From Rubrivivax sp. (GTDB lineage: Bacteria > Pseudomonadota > Gammaproteobacteria > Burkholderiales > Burkholderiaceae_C): DNA of 59,322 nt. Below, one piece after another: positions 1 to 9,588 of the stretch. Made by a program: the position numbers and the translations under genes. The stretch is from positions 1-59,322 of the forward strand of contig JAURZM010000065.1 in the NCBI GenBank assembly GCA_030653385.1, in the 5' to 3' direction. Numbering within the stretch: position 1 is the stretch's first letter; each line of letters opens with the position of its first letter. The notes beneath the pieces were generated by a model. The model worked only from the letters and a program-made list of their open reading frames with translations. It did not search any database and was not told where the DNA came from.

Positions 1-373
1 CAGCGCGGCCTTTCATGGTTCGCCAAGAACGACGCTATGCCAGAGGACACCTACATTCCGAGCGAGCTCAGTCATGAGACTGCGGCCTTCGGTATGGTGT
101 TCGAGGATGGCGAGCGGATGTCACGACCTGCCGTCGAGCCAGCGAGTCGGTGGGTGTCGAGTCAGGCTCTCCGAACCGCGGAAGTCGAATCTCAAAGCGT
201 CCGACTTTCGGAGGGCATGGTCCTGACGGTCATCGCGGTAAAGACTTCCGCCGCTGCGAAGCGGAGATTTGCCTCTCGACGGTGATCGCTAATCAGCGGC
301 TGCTTGCGGCACCAGCGAACATTCGCGACGGCAACTCGAAGGTCTGCTTCAGTCCTGACCTGCCTCCCGGGAA
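1..373. other. Left edge, no confident gene
   Basis: One frame on the plus strand is open from the first base to 285 and could be the tail of a gene entering from the left. Its translation resembles nothing I recognise and turns arginine- and serine-rich after about residue 50, as GC-rich non-coding DNA often does. No tRNA, terminator hairpin or transposon end was seen between here and the end of the LPD7 gene at 374. Confidence 0.3.
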
Positions 374-2065
374 TCAGCGCGACCGTTCCCGATCGCCGTG
401 TCGTTGAGGGCCAGCCTGAACGGTCTTGGCTCGCGCTCGTGGGGCGCGGGCGTCATAGACCGGGACCTTGAATCTCTCGCCTCTCGCAACTCTCTTGGCA
501 CCCTCAGCCGCCATCATGGCGCGCACCTGGCCACGAAGCTCGGGAGACACCTTGCCGTCAACGAGGGCCTTCTCTATCGCTGTGGCAAGCTGGCGCTGCC
601 CACCAAGCTCAGCTACTTTCCTATGGCCGCTGGTCCGTTCGGCGTAGTCCGATTGAACTCGCCCGACGGCTTCACCTGGCGTCTGCGATGCCGGTCCATC
701 ATGACCAACTTGCAGCCGGGTCCGCTCCTTCGAAGCTGCTTCACGGTCGCCAAACGTCGGCGTGTGGCCCACAGCCTTCAGGCCCTGTGCTGTTGCCGCT
801 ATCCATCCTTGCCGGACAAACTCCGGTGAACCGATCAGCCGCACCGTTTCCCATCCACGCTCAGCAGCACGATCCACCATCGCCTTGATCGCTGCTGGGC
901 TCTCGCTGCCAGTGCTGATGCTCAGAAGCCTGTCGGTGAAGGCAACCTTCCCAGCTTGGTCCCTGAAGTGATATTCCTTCTCGATCAAGCCGATCCGTTT
1001 GACGTTGAAGCGGTCTTCAAGCGGCGGAATGGCGCGGCGCTTATCGGCGGTGTCCCCTTCCGATCGAATTGAATTGATGTCCGCGCCAACTCGTTCAGTT
1101 GCCCGGGGGGCCGTGCCGCCCCGCTTCGCATCCAGCATCGCGCCTGATTCGCGCACCTGCTCGGGTAGCTCGGCCGAAACCGCACGCGCTGAAAAGCTTG
1201 TCGCCCGAACCACTCCAGGCATCGCCCATTCGGCTGTCTCCCGATCAAACGTGGCGCGGTAGGCATCGCTCTTCATGCTGTCTGCAACCAACGCCTTGGC
1301 TTCGCTCGCACGCGGGTGCGGCGGAAACCCTTCGATCAGCAACAGGTCCCTGCTGTCCTTGACGGCCAAGCGATCAAGCGCCGGGCCCTGCAAGTCTTTG
1401 ATCGTCAGGCCTGCTCTCGCCATCGTTGCGTACCGCCCGGCGATGCTGTCGGCCGCATCGTCGCGTCGGCTCGCGAACTCCAAGGCCTTTCGATCTTCCT
1501 TCGCAGCTGACTGCTGCTGCTCTTCGGCATAGGCCCGGTCAGCCAGGCCGGCGTACTGCGGCGAGACCTCCCTGAGCGCGGTCCTGTACGCCGGGTGCTG
1601 TTCAGCGGTGTCGCCCATCACGGCAGCCGCACGGCCCTGCAGCACCTTGTCTGCAAAGCCGTCCAACGCCGACACGTCGCTGGTCGCCGCCTCACGTGCC
1701 GCCACTGCACCGAGCTTGCCGGGCACCAAGGCTTGAAGGCCTTCATGGCGACTGTCGATGCTTTTCAGTGCTTGTGCATCGGCCAGAGCCAACTCTGGGA
1801 AGGTTCGCGGCTCACTAGGCGGCCTGGTGCCGCTGTCGCGTTTCTGCTCTGCCGTCGCCAGCGCCACGTCTGCCACGAGCGGATCAATCGCCGACTGGCC
1901 CTCAGCTGCAGCACGTCGAGCCTCGGCGACCTGTCCTGCCGGCACGCTGGCCTGTGGTTGTCCGCGGCCCTTCATGGCCTGGCGACCATCAAGGTCCAGT
2001 GAATCGGCTTCGCCGGCCTGGCCGCTGCTCTGGCCCGCGTTGTTTCCGTCGGAGGCTGTGCTCAT
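374..2065 (-). CDS. LPD7 domain protein at the end of the transfer operon
   Basis: Large soluble protein (563 aa) whose second half, roughly residues 340-440, carries the block typical of large polyvalent protein-associated domain 7: FNVKRIGLIEKEYHFRDQ, then LLSISTG, GWETVRLIGSPEFVR and a closing GHTP. In conjugative elements this domain occurs in or next to relaxases and plasmid DNA-processing proteins. The first 300 residues are polar, Ala/Glu/Arg-rich and probably helical or disordered. The ATG at 2065 shares one base with the TGA of the lipoprotein gene upstream; a GTG one codon earlier would give a 4-nt overlap. As the last gene of the operon it probably has a transfer-associated role. 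No relaxase HUH or catalytic Tyr motif is visible, so it is not itself a recognisable nickase. Confidence 0.7.
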   Translation of the reverse strand: MSTASDGNNAGQSSGQAGEADSLDLDGRQAMKGRGQPQASVPAGQVAEARRAAAEGQSAIDPLVADVALATAEQKRDSGTRPPSEPRTFPELALADAQALKSIDSRHEGLQALVPGKLGAVAAREAATSDVSALDGFADKVLQGRAAAVMGDTAEQHPAYRTALREVSPQYAGLADRAYAEEQQQSAAKEDRKALEFASRRDDAADSIAGRYATMARAGLTIKDLQGPALDRLAVKDSRDLLLIEGFPPHPRASEAKALVADSMKSDAYRATFDRETAEWAMPGVVRATSFSARAVSAELPEQVRESGAMLDAKRGGTAPRATERVGADINSIRSEGDTADKRRAIPPLEDRFNVKRIGLIEKEYHFRDQAGKVAFTDRLLSISTGSESPAAIKAMVDRAAERGWETVRLIGSPEFVRQGWIAATAQGLKAVGHTPTFGDREAASKERTRLQVGHDGPASQTPGEAVGRVQSDYAERTSGHRKVAELGGQRQLATAIEKALVDGKVSPELRGQVRAMMAAEGAKRVARGERFKVPVYDARAPRARAKTVQAGPQRHGDRERSR

Positions 2066-2772
2066 CACAGGCTCGCTGAGGTGGAGCCCTTGCCGTTCGC
2101 CGCGCTGCTGCGCAAGCTCACGAGCATGGGCGCGGCCGTATAGAACTCGATCTCGACGCGACGGCTTTGCGAGTGATCGGCGGGACGAAGCCCTGCGAGC
2201 GGATCGCCCGCGCCCTGCCAGGTCAGGCGAAGCTTGTCCTTCGATACACCTGCCTGCTGCAGAAACGCCGCAGCCGCCTCAGCACGGCGGCGCGCGAGCG
2301 CCGTTTCCTGCATCGAGTCACCGGTGGCATCGGTGCGTCCGCGAATCATGATCACAGCGGCGTCTTTGGCGCGCCGGACCAATGCTGCGGCGTCGGCCTG
2401 TTCAACGCTCCAGGCTGCAGATCCCATGCCGAAAGGGACGACAGCCACCAGGTTGCCAGAAGTGTCAGCGGCCTCGGACGTGGGCACGCTGGCCATCGCA
2501 GCGCCCGGCTGCGGAAGCGCCTTGGTCAGCTTCGTCGCCACGACGCCAGCGCGTGCCATCTCGGACACGAGGATGGTGGATCGACTCAGATCGCCCTGGC
2601 AGGCCTTCAGGTCGACCGCGGCACGGGCATTGACCGGCCGCTTGGTGGACTCATCCACCGAAGGCGGCTTCGGGGGCGACGAGCACGAAGTCAGCAGCAG
2701 CGCGCCGATGCCGACGCAGCAGGCAGTGTGAGCCGTCGTCACCGCCTTGTAGATCGTCTGTGAGATGGGCAT
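2065..2772 (-). CDS. OmpA-family outer-membrane lipoprotein
   Basis: Lipoprotein of 235 aa. The N-terminus has a hydrophobic signal segment ending in a lipobox (LLTSC at about residues 27-31), followed by a Pro/Ser linker. The C-terminal half is an OmpA/MotB-type peptidoglycan-binding domain: IRGRTDATGD corresponds to the conserved turn around the diaminopimelate-binding Asp, and ARRRAEAAAAFL, then SQSRRVEIEFY, complete the fold. It lies 5 nt downstream of virD4 and overlaps the LPD7 gene by one base. A peptidoglycan-tethered lipoprotein in this position could anchor the secretion channel to the wall; that role is inferred from context. Confidence 0.85.
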   Translation of the reverse strand: MPISQTIYKAVTTAHTACCVGIGALLLTSCSSPPKPPSVDESTKRPVNARAAVDLKACQGDLSRSTILVSEMARAGVVATKLTKALPQPGAAMASVPTSEAADTSGNLVAVVPFGMGSAAWSVEQADAAALVRRAKDAAVIMIRGRTDATGDSMQETALARRRAEAAAAFLQQAGVSKDKLRLTWQGAGDPLAGLRPADHSQSRRVEIEFYTAAPMLVSLRSSAANGKGSTSASL

Positions 2773-2777
2773 AGCTG

Positions 2778-4784
2778 TTACGCGGCGCGAGCCGGCTCCA
2801 GGTTGGATTGCGGGTTGGGCGTCTGTTCGACGGGGACGATCGTCTGCGCCGAGGCCACTTCAAGCGCCTCGAAGAATCCGGTGACAAAGGACTGCACCTG
2901 CTCGGGCGACGCATCGGCACTCAGATGAGGCAGGCCATGGAAGTCGACCGCGATCTGGTCGAGGCCGAACTCTTCGTCGTCGCCGGCCAGGCGCACGCGG
3001 TGCTCCACGCGCGCCCGATGTGTGGCGAGATCGAGCTCAGGCAGGTCAGGTGGCGGCATGAGCCTCTCCATGAAAACCGGGTCGGTGTAGTAGCGGATCT
3101 TGTCGGCCAGGATCGGCTTGCAGTTCTCCAGGATCAGCACTTCGCGGTCCACTCCCAGTTCCTTGAACTCCTGGGGCAGCAAGAGGGCGCGCCGTTGCGA
3201 ACTCTCGTTCGTCGACTGCGAGCTGCCGCCGCCCTTCGCGCCTGAACTGCTGGACCGGCCGCGGCTCTTCTCCTGCTGGGTGAACGTGCCCAGCATCTCG
3301 CTGTACTCGTTTGCGTCGCGCTGCTCGCGCGGCGCGTACAGCACCTGCAGCGCGTGATTGGTTGCGAAGGTGCGGGCGTCGTGCTGACCGTAGACCGATT
3401 CGAGCTGGCTGACCGCTTGAATCACCGTCACCAGGCGCAGGTTGTAGCCGGCGAGGTAACCCACGGCGGCGTTCAGGATGTTGATGCGGCCCAGCGCCGT
3501 GAACTCGTCCAGCAACACCAGGCACTGGTGCTTGAGCGCCGGGTTGTGCTCGGGCAGTTCGGCCGTGTTCAGGTTGATGAGCTGGGCGAAGAACAGGTTT
3601 AGCAGCACCCGCGCGTCGGCGAGCCGGTTCGGCGGGATGCAGACATAGACCGTTATACGCTGCCGGCGCACGTCGGCCACCGAGAAGTCATCGCCGCTCG
3701 TGGCCGCGTCGACCAGCGGATCGCTGAAGACCGTCAGTGGTGCGTTCAGCGTGGCCAGGATGCTCGACAGGGTGTTGTCGCTGGTGGAGAGGAAGCGCAT
3801 CAGCGCATCGACACAGGCGTCCGACAGCGGACCCTTCGGATGCGAGCAGCCCTCCATGCGCTGTTGCATCAGGCCCTGCAGATGCTGCTTGATGGGCTGA
3901 CCCTGGCCGCTCGACTGCCGCAGGATCTCGCCGATGGTGCGCGGCAGTTCCGGCGTCTCGACCAGGTACAGGGCGAGGCCGAGGAACAGGTTGCGCGCGG
4001 TGTCATTGAAGAAGCCTTCGGTGCCGCTGCCTTTCACGTCTGTGGGGTAGAGGACCTGTGCGATGGCCAGCGTGTCGCCTACGACGTGGCGATCGGCGAG
4101 CCGAATCGCGCTGAGCGGGTTCCAGCGGTGCGAGCGGCCGTCTTCGGCAAAGGGTGCCCAGGCATAGACGGCCTGGCCGTGCGCCGCCCGAAACCCCGCC
4201 GTAATCGCCCAGTTCTCCGACTTGATGTCGACGACCACGGCGCTGTCCTGCCAGGCCAGCAGGTTCGGCACCACCACGCCCACACCCTTGCCGCTGCGTG
4301 TCGGCGCGCTGAGCATCACCGACTGCTTGCCCGGCAGCGTGAGGAACTTGTCCCGGTACTTGCCAACGATGATCCCCTGTCCGCCCAGCAGCCCTGCGTC
4401 GCGCACCTCGATCGCGCTGGCGAAACGCGCCGAGCCGTGCAACTCGCGGCGCTTCTGTGTGGCGGCTGCGATGCCCATAGGCACCAGCAACAGCAGCACG
4501 AAGGGCGGGATCATCAAGGCCAGCTGGAGCTTCTTGCGCTCCTTCGGGTCGGGCGAGTATTCGGACCAGAAAGCCGACATGGTGCCGGCCGAGATGCCGG
4601 ACGGCCGTTGCTTGTGGAACAGCATGTAGAGCGCGGCGCTGCCGTACACCGTAGCCGCTGCGGTGGCGCCGAGGTAGGTGGCCACGCCCAGTGCGATCAG
4701 CACGCGCTTCGTGGTGGGCGACACCGCCGCCGTCTTGCCGGCGCGGCCTGCCGGCGCTCCGGGTACCGCACGGGTGGCGCTCAT
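2778..4784 (-). CDS. virD4: VirD4/TraG type IV coupling protein
   Basis: Coupling ATPase (668 aa) that docks the relaxosome to the secretion channel at the inner membrane. Two N-terminal transmembrane segments lie at about residues 27-55 and 88-107. Walker A is SAPTRSGKG (about 159-167), with the TraG-type strand VVVPNLLAWQ just after it, and Walker B is LVLLDEF (about 422-428). The C-terminal region after about residue 480 is a Ser/Gly-rich linker and a family-typical tail. I start at the ATG at 4784, which overlaps the virB11 stop as ATGA; an ATG five codons earlier is possible. Length and domain order match the VirD4/TraG family. Confidence 0.95.
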   Translation of the reverse strand: MSATRAVPGAPAGRAGKTAAVSPTTKRVLIALGVATYLGATAAATVYGSAALYMLFHKQRPSGISAGTMSAFWSEYSPDPKERKKLQLALMIPPFVLLLLVPMGIAAATQKRRELHGSARFASAIEVRDAGLLGGQGIIVGKYRDKFLTLPGKQSVMLSAPTRSGKGVGVVVPNLLAWQDSAVVVDIKSENWAITAGFRAAHGQAVYAWAPFAEDGRSHRWNPLSAIRLADRHVVGDTLAIAQVLYPTDVKGSGTEGFFNDTARNLFLGLALYLVETPELPRTIGEILRQSSGQGQPIKQHLQGLMQQRMEGCSHPKGPLSDACVDALMRFLSTSDNTLSSILATLNAPLTVFSDPLVDAATSGDDFSVADVRRQRITVYVCIPPNRLADARVLLNLFFAQLINLNTAELPEHNPALKHQCLVLLDEFTALGRINILNAAVGYLAGYNLRLVTVIQAVSQLESVYGQHDARTFATNHALQVLYAPREQRDANEYSEMLGTFTQQEKSRGRSSSSGAKGGGSSQSTNESSQRRALLLPQEFKELGVDREVLILENCKPILADKIRYYTDPVFMERLMPPPDLPELDLATHRARVEHRVRLAGDDEEFGLDQIAVDFHGLPHLSADASPEQVQSFVTGFFEALEVASAQTIVPVEQTPNPQSNLEPARAA

Positions 4785-5827
4785 GCTGCCTCCCGCCAAC
4801 GGGCCTGCGGGTCGTAGTGGATGCCACTGATGAAGCGCCCGCCGGCATCGACGCCGAAGTGCACCACGACATCGATCACCGAACGCGCCAGGCGGTTGAT
4901 TTCCGGCATCGTCATACCGCCACCGCCTGCCGACTCACGGACCATCAGCGAGATTTGCTCGAACGCGAGTTCGCAGCTGCCGGCGTGAACGCTCGTCACG
5001 CTACCCGGGTGTCCCGAGGCCGCCAGGCGCAGGAAGTAGAAGGCCTCTTCGCCGCGCATCTCCGCCAGAAAAATGCGGTCCGGCCGCAGCCGAAGGCAGG
5101 CCTCCAGCAGCAGCTTCGCAGACACCGCACTGGCGCCCTGGCCACCCTTGGAATAGAACAGGTGCAGCTTGTTCGGATGGCTGGGCAGGGTCAGCTCAGC
5201 CGCGTCCTCGATGGTGATCAGGCGTTCGGTGACCGGGACCTCTTCGACCAGGCCCTTCATGAAGGTGGTCTTGCCCGAGCCGGTCTTGCCGGCCACCACC
5301 ATCGTCTGGTGCGACTGGACGGCCAGTCGGAAGAACTCGACGAACTTGCCGTGCGCTTTCAGGTCCAGTAACTCGCGCTCGAAGGGCTCCAGTTCGCGGC
5401 TCGTTTCCCTGACCCGTCCGAACAGGCCCTGGGCTGCGAAGTCTTCCAGCCTGCGCACCTGCATCGACGGCTTGCGGATGCACACGCCGATCTGGTCGGC
5501 CGGCGTGGCGCTGGGCTGGACGATCTGCACGCGCTCGCCCGTCGAGAGGGCGGCGCTGAGCAGCGGATTCTGTTCGTTGGTGTGCTGGCCGGTCAGCGTC
5601 GCGATGGCGGTGGCCAGGCTCTGGCAGTGCCGGAACGTGAACTCGGGGATTTCGTGGCGCTGCCAGACGCCAGCGCGCTCGACGAAAGCCTCGCCGGGCT
5701 GGTTCACGCACAGCTCGTTGACGCGGCTGTCATCAAGCATGCCGCGGATCGGCTGCAGGAACTCTGTAACGGTAGCGTCGGACCGAAGGACGGAGGGAAC
5801 GGCCCGCAGGGCGGGCGCAGCGCTCAT
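4781..5827 (-). CDS. virB11: VirB11 secretion ATPase
   Basis: Hexameric traffic ATPase (348 aa) on the cytoplasmic face of the channel, working with VirB4 and VirD4 in pilus assembly and substrate transfer. Walker A is AGKTGSGKTT (about residues 179-188). The Asp box ITIEDAAEL, the Walker B region RIFLAEMRGEEA and the His box SGHPGSVTSVHAG follow in the order typical of VirB11. The N-terminal domain holds VNELCVNQPG. It overlaps virB10 upstream and virD4 downstream by 4 nt each, which implies translational coupling. Confidence 0.95.
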   Translation of the reverse strand: MSAAPALRAVPSVLRSDATVTEFLQPIRGMLDDSRVNELCVNQPGEAFVERAGVWQRHEIPEFTFRHCQSLATAIATLTGQHTNEQNPLLSAALSTGERVQIVQPSATPADQIGVCIRKPSMQVRRLEDFAAQGLFGRVRETSRELEPFERELLDLKAHGKFVEFFRLAVQSHQTMVVAGKTGSGKTTFMKGLVEEVPVTERLITIEDAAELTLPSHPNKLHLFYSKGGQGASAVSAKLLLEACLRLRPDRIFLAEMRGEEAFYFLRLAASGHPGSVTSVHAGSCELAFEQISLMVRESAGGGGMTMPEINRLARSVIDVVVHFGVDAGGRFISGIHYDPQARWREAA

Positions 5828-7134
5828 CTCGGCTCCAGTGCGTAGACCTTCGAGAAGTCCACATCGCGGGCGACGTACACGCCCACGACGCTGCCCTGGT
5901 TCTGGTACAGCAAGGGCGGGATGTTGATCGTCGCTTCGAGCACCTTCTCGGCGAGCTTCGAGCCGGCAGCAGTCGTGCTGGGTAGCAACACGGTCGTGCT
6001 GCCCGTCACCGGGTTCGAGTCGGTGGCCACCATCTTCACGGCGTCATCGATCAACGACACCAGCATGGCTGCGCCGATGCGCTCCGGCCAGCGGTTGTCA
6101 ACGTAACCGCCGATACCGCTTTCGCCGAGGGCACCGGTGCCGGGGGAGTCAAGGTCCACTGTCACGCCGTTCGGCGTGCGCAGGCGGGTCCAAAGCACCG
6201 GGATGCGGGTCACGCCAGGCCGAACCTGTACCACCCGGTATTCGCCGTCCAGGTGCGAGCCGCGTTCGGCCAGCACCACCTTGCCATCGTCCGAGAAGAC
6301 GTTGCGCTGGACCTGGCAGGCGACGAAGCCACTGGTGGCCGAGATCACCCGTGTCTTGAGGCTGCATGTGAACAGCACGCCCTTGGGCATGGTCAGGCTG
6401 CGGTTGCCGAGTTGGCTGGCCACCACGGTCGGCGTGGCCGAGCGCTCCATCGAGCCGAACAGTGCGGGATTGGCCTGGGGAGGTGCATTCAGGTTCGTTC
6501 CTGGCAAGACCATGGCCGAGGCCAGTGCCGCGGCGGAAGCCTTGTCACCGCCAGCAGCCTTGTCGGTCAGGCCCTGCAGTTGCCCGAGCATGCTGCCCAG
6601 CTGGCTTTGGTAGCGCCGCATGTTGGCCTGGGCTTCGCCAGCGATGCCGGGTGCTGGCGGCGGGTCTGCAGCTGCGCCTGCCTGCGAAGCCAGCGATCCA
6701 CCACCGGCACCGCTCGGGCCGAACGGCGACTCGTCGCCGACCGGAACCGCTTGCTTCGTCGGCCGACCGCCCGCGGTGCCCCGAACCGGGATGGCCGTGG
6801 CCGGCGCGGTGGCGTCCGCCTCGATGCTGGGCACGCGGGTCTGGTCGACAACCGGGATGGCTTTGGCGACCGGCACCGGGGCCGGCACCACGACCGGCGG
6901 GTCCTGGAATTTCAGCTTCGTCACCGTGGCGGAGGCCACGTCCACGGCCGCCTCTGGCGGCGCTTCCTTCTTGGCGAAGTAGCGAGTGGCCGCAAAGCCC
7001 AGCGCGCCCACCAGCGACAAGATCAGCACACTCGCCGCAATGATCGGCTTGTGGCTGGAGGCACCGCCTCGCGGCGTCAGCGAGGGAATCTCGGGCTCGC
7101 CTTCGAGCCGCTTGAGCGTGTCTGGGGCGTTCAT
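5824..7134 (-). CDS. virB10: VirB10/TrbI channel scaffold
   Basis: Scaffold of 436 aa that spans inner and outer membranes in the core complex. It has a short cytoplasmic N-terminus, one transmembrane helix (ASVLILSLVGALGFAATRYF, about residues 34-53), a Pro/Ala/Val-rich periplasmic linker with many lysines, and a C-terminal beta-barrel domain from about residue 230. Features of that domain include GVLFTCSLKTRVIS, VFSDDGKVVLAERGS, RIPVLWTRLRTPNGV and the antenna-proximal GGYVDNRWPERIG. The start overlaps the virB9 stop as ATGA. Length fits the family. Confidence 0.95.
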   Translation of the reverse strand: MNAPDTLKRLEGEPEIPSLTPRGGASSHKPIIAASVLILSLVGALGFAATRYFAKKEAPPEAAVDVASATVTKLKFQDPPVVVPAPVPVAKAIPVVDQTRVPSIEADATAPATAIPVRGTAGGRPTKQAVPVGDESPFGPSGAGGGSLASQAGAAADPPPAPGIAGEAQANMRRYQSQLGSMLGQLQGLTDKAAGGDKASAAALASAMVLPGTNLNAPPQANPALFGSMERSATPTVVASQLGNRSLTMPKGVLFTCSLKTRVISATSGFVACQVQRNVFSDDGKVVLAERGSHLDGEYRVVQVRPGVTRIPVLWTRLRTPNGVTVDLDSPGTGALGESGIGGYVDNRWPERIGAAMLVSLIDDAVKMVATDSNPVTGSTTVLLPSTTAAGSKLAEKVLEATINIPPLLYQNQGSVVGVYVARDVDFSKVYALEPR

Positions 7135-8030
7135 GGCGCTGGCCGGTTAGGTATCGCAACCTTGACCACGCGCGCCACGCCCGGGACGGTGGTGCCGTCC
7201 TTGGGCGGCACGCCGTCGAGGTCGAAGGCATCGTTGATGATCGCGGCGACGCTTTCACCCAGGCGCAGGACGAAGCGGCGGCCGACGCGGTCGGCGACGA
7301 GCAGGTCATCGGGGTCCATACGGGCGTTGACCATTTCCTCGCTGCCGTCCGGCGCGATCTGGAAGACCGTGGGGATGGGCCTGTTGTTCGGGAAGCTGAA
7401 ATAGGTCTGCGTGCCGTCATCGAACACCATGACCGGCACGATGTCCTCGGAGTCCTTGCCCGTGGCCACCGAGTAGGCGGAATTGCGGACCAGGGGCTTG
7501 GTCTGCCAGCGGGCGTCGATCAGCTCCCTGGCGGTCGGCAGTGCCGGCGACGCGGCAACAAAGATCGGTCGCGGCACCATCGGCGCCGCAACCGTCAGGC
7601 GCATCAGGGTCAGGCCTGCGCCCTCGACGGGGTGCAGCAGGAAGGCGTGCCGGCGGCGGTCGGTGACGACGATCAGGTTCGTCGAGGTCGCGCCCGACTT
7701 GGGCTTGACGAACAGGTCGCGCCCTTGTTTGGCGATGCACCAGGTGTGGGTCTCGTCGCTGCAGTTCGACCCCTTGCCGCTGATCGGGATGCCGACGATC
7801 TGCTCGTCGTCGCCGAGCACGATCTGCGTGATCTGGCCGCGCCGCACCGGCACGTCCACCACCATGTCGGCCGCAAACAGCACGGTCCGTAGACGCGGGT
7901 CCGGTGTCGTGCGCTGGCCAGGCTGGATCGGCTGCGCGGTCGCAGACATCAGAAGAGCCGGTGCGAAGAGCGCAGCGCCAAGTACCGCGACCGCGCCGAC
8001 CGGCGCGATCCACTTCGAGGTGGCCTTCAT
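7131..8030 (-). CDS. virB9: VirB9/TrbG outer-ring protein
   Basis: Periplasmic/outer-membrane core complex protein (299 aa). A signal peptide occupies about residues 1-33. The N-terminal domain includes VPVRRGQITQIVLGDDE, CSDETHTWCIAKQGRDLFVKP and TNLIVVTDRRRHAFLL, the standard VirB9 pattern of alternating strands. The C-terminal domain has MVFDDGTQTYFSFPN and VADRVGRRFVLRLG. Overlaps of 4 nt with both virB8 and virB10 show tight coupling. Confidence 0.94.
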   Translation of the reverse strand: MKATSKWIAPVGAVAVLGAALFAPALLMSATAQPIQPGQRTTPDPRLRTVLFAADMVVDVPVRRGQITQIVLGDDEQIVGIPISGKGSNCSDETHTWCIAKQGRDLFVKPKSGATSTNLIVVTDRRRHAFLLHPVEGAGLTLMRLTVAAPMVPRPIFVAASPALPTARELIDARWQTKPLVRNSAYSVATGKDSEDIVPVMVFDDGTQTYFSFPNNRPIPTVFQIAPDGSEEMVNARMDPDDLLVADRVGRRFVLRLGESVAAIINDAFDLDGVPPKDGTTVPGVARVVKVAIPNRPAP

Positions 8031-8812
8031 GATGCGCCGCCTACGACCGTGTCGGCTGGCCTGGCCGGCGCCACCAGGTCAGCGTCGGCGCGATAGCCAG
8101 TGACGACAAACCCGAACGGGTTCTCGATGCGATCGGCCGGCTTCTTCATGGCCGTCGGCCGGTACTCGTAGCGCACCGTGGAGACGAAGCGCGTGGTCAC
8201 CGGCGACTGCCCCTGCGTCGGGCGAATCTGCCGGTCGAAGGTCACCACCGCTTCGCCGGACTTGCCCGCGACGGGCGACCGGGTCAGCCGCACGGAAACC
8301 ACCGTCACTCGGTGTTCTTCCTTCGCCGCAATGACCGCCTGCATGGCCTTCTCGCCGGCGAACTGACTGCCGTACGGCGCCCAGGTGTCGGGGACCGTCA
8401 TGCGTGCCACCTGGTCGTAGTCACGCTGCAGCAGCTGGAAGTTGTAGGACTCGCGCGCTCGCACGAACACGGCGGCGTTGTGCTGGTCCAGTGCAGCCAG
8501 CGCCGGAACGTTGGATGCGTCCAGTGTGGCGACGACGCTGGTCTCTCCCGTCGTCCGGTCCACCACGACCGGATACGGCGCCGGCGGCGGCCGCAGGCTC
8601 TGGAAGGTCGCCATGCTGAACCCCAGCACCGCCAGGACGCCACCGATGCCAGCGGCGATCCAGCCACGGCGGCCCGAGGCGATTGCCTGCGCGATGCGGT
8701 CCTGTTCCCAGCTGTTGGCCGCTGCGATGGCTGCAACGGCCTTCTTCGAGAGCGGCAGTCGGTCAGTCTGCGCTGCATCGGGCAATGCAGCGGCTTCAAC
8801 TCTGTTGTTCAC
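8027..8812 (-). CDS. virB8: VirB8/TrbF inner-membrane assembly factor
   Basis: Bitopic inner-membrane protein (261 aa) with one transmembrane helix (AAGIGGVLAVLGFSMATFQSL, about residues 53-73) and a periplasmic NTF2-like domain. Family landmarks are YPVVVDRTTGETSVV, FVRARESYNFQLLQRDYDQV and VTTRFVSTVRYEYRPT. VirB8 dimers nucleate the inner-membrane complex and contact VirB9 and VirB10, whose genes follow directly. It starts 9 nt after the virB5 stop and overlaps virB9 by 4 nt. Confidence 0.93.
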   Translation of the reverse strand: MNNRVEAAALPDAAQTDRLPLSKKAVAAIAAANSWEQDRIAQAIASGRRGWIAAGIGGVLAVLGFSMATFQSLRPPPAPYPVVVDRTTGETSVVATLDASNVPALAALDQHNAAVFVRARESYNFQLLQRDYDQVARMTVPDTWAPYGSQFAGEKAMQAVIAAKEEHRVTVVSVRLTRSPVAGKSGEAVVTFDRQIRPTQGQSPVTTRFVSTVRYEYRPTAMKKPADRIENPFGFVVTGYRADADLVAPARPADTVVGGAS

Positions 8813-8821
8813 AGCCAGTCC

Positions 8822-9538
8822 TCAGTCTCGAATGAAGTCGGCGAGCCGACGATTGCGGGAGGCCTGCTCCAGCTGGCCCTCGCGAGCCCGCGAGTCGGCC
8901 ACGCGCTGATCCGCTTCGGCCAGGCCGCGCATCAGCTCGATCTGGCTGACCTCGTGCTGCAGGAGGGCGTTCTCCGCGCCGATGCGGGCGGTGACCTCCT
9001 GGATTTCCTTCTGGTCGGTCGTCGCGCCAGCCCGGCGCATCAGGCTGTTGATCTGTGCCACGCGGTCCTTGGCCTTGGAGAGCGCGTCCTCCATGAAGGC
9101 TTTCTGCTGGTACGGCTTGGCGAGCGCGCTCTGACAGTTTGTGCGCTTGCCGGCGTCGTCGACGTCCATGCAGTTGTAGGTCATCTGGGCGTCGCGCAGC
9201 GTCTTCGAGGCACCAGCCAGCGTGCCGTAGCCGCCGGACTCCAGGCTGCGAACCAGCGTGTTGGCGTCGCGCGGGACGTAGTTCTGCAGCGCCGGGTTGT
9301 TCAGCACATCGCCCAGCGAGCGGGCGTTGGAGATCGACTCGATCTGCTGGCCCAGACCCACGATCTGCTGGTACTGGTTCTCGATCTGCGAGATCCCGTT
9401 CATCACATCGAGAACGGCCTGGATGATCGCGGCCACGTCGATCACGGGAATGCCGGCGCGTGCGGGTGCGCTGGCGCACATCATCATCACCCCTGCTGCG
9501 AAGGCTGCGAGCCCCGAACGGACCTTTGAACGCTTCAT
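8822..9538 (-). CDS. virB5: VirB5/TrbJ-like minor pilin
   Basis: Exported protein of 238 aa with a cleavable signal peptide (SGLAAFAAGVMMMCASAPARA), followed by an almost wholly helical body (GIPVIDVAAIIQAVLDVMNG, then QIENQYQQIVGLGQQIESI) typical of the VirB5/TrbJ family. The two cysteines in TYNCMDVDDAGKRTNC could form a disulphide. I use the ATG at 9538, preceded by GGGAG 10 nt upstream; a longer frame continues upstream but would run back into virB6. The gene lies downstream of virB6, whereas B5 usually precedes B6. It probably sits at the pilus tip or in the periplasmic channel. Confidence 0.85.
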   Translation of the reverse strand: MKRSKVRSGLAAFAAGVMMMCASAPARAGIPVIDVAAIIQAVLDVMNGISQIENQYQQIVGLGQQIESISNARSLGDVLNNPALQNYVPRDANTLVRSLESGGYGTLAGASKTLRDAQMTYNCMDVDDAGKRTNCQSALAKPYQQKAFMEDALSKAKDRVAQINSLMRRAGATTDQKEIQEVTARIGAENALLQHEVSQIELMRGLAEADQRVADSRAREGQLEQASRNRRLADFIRD

Positions 9539-9588
9539 GACCTGTACTCCCGTGGTTTGCAAATGAGCTTGAAAAGACCGCTGACCCG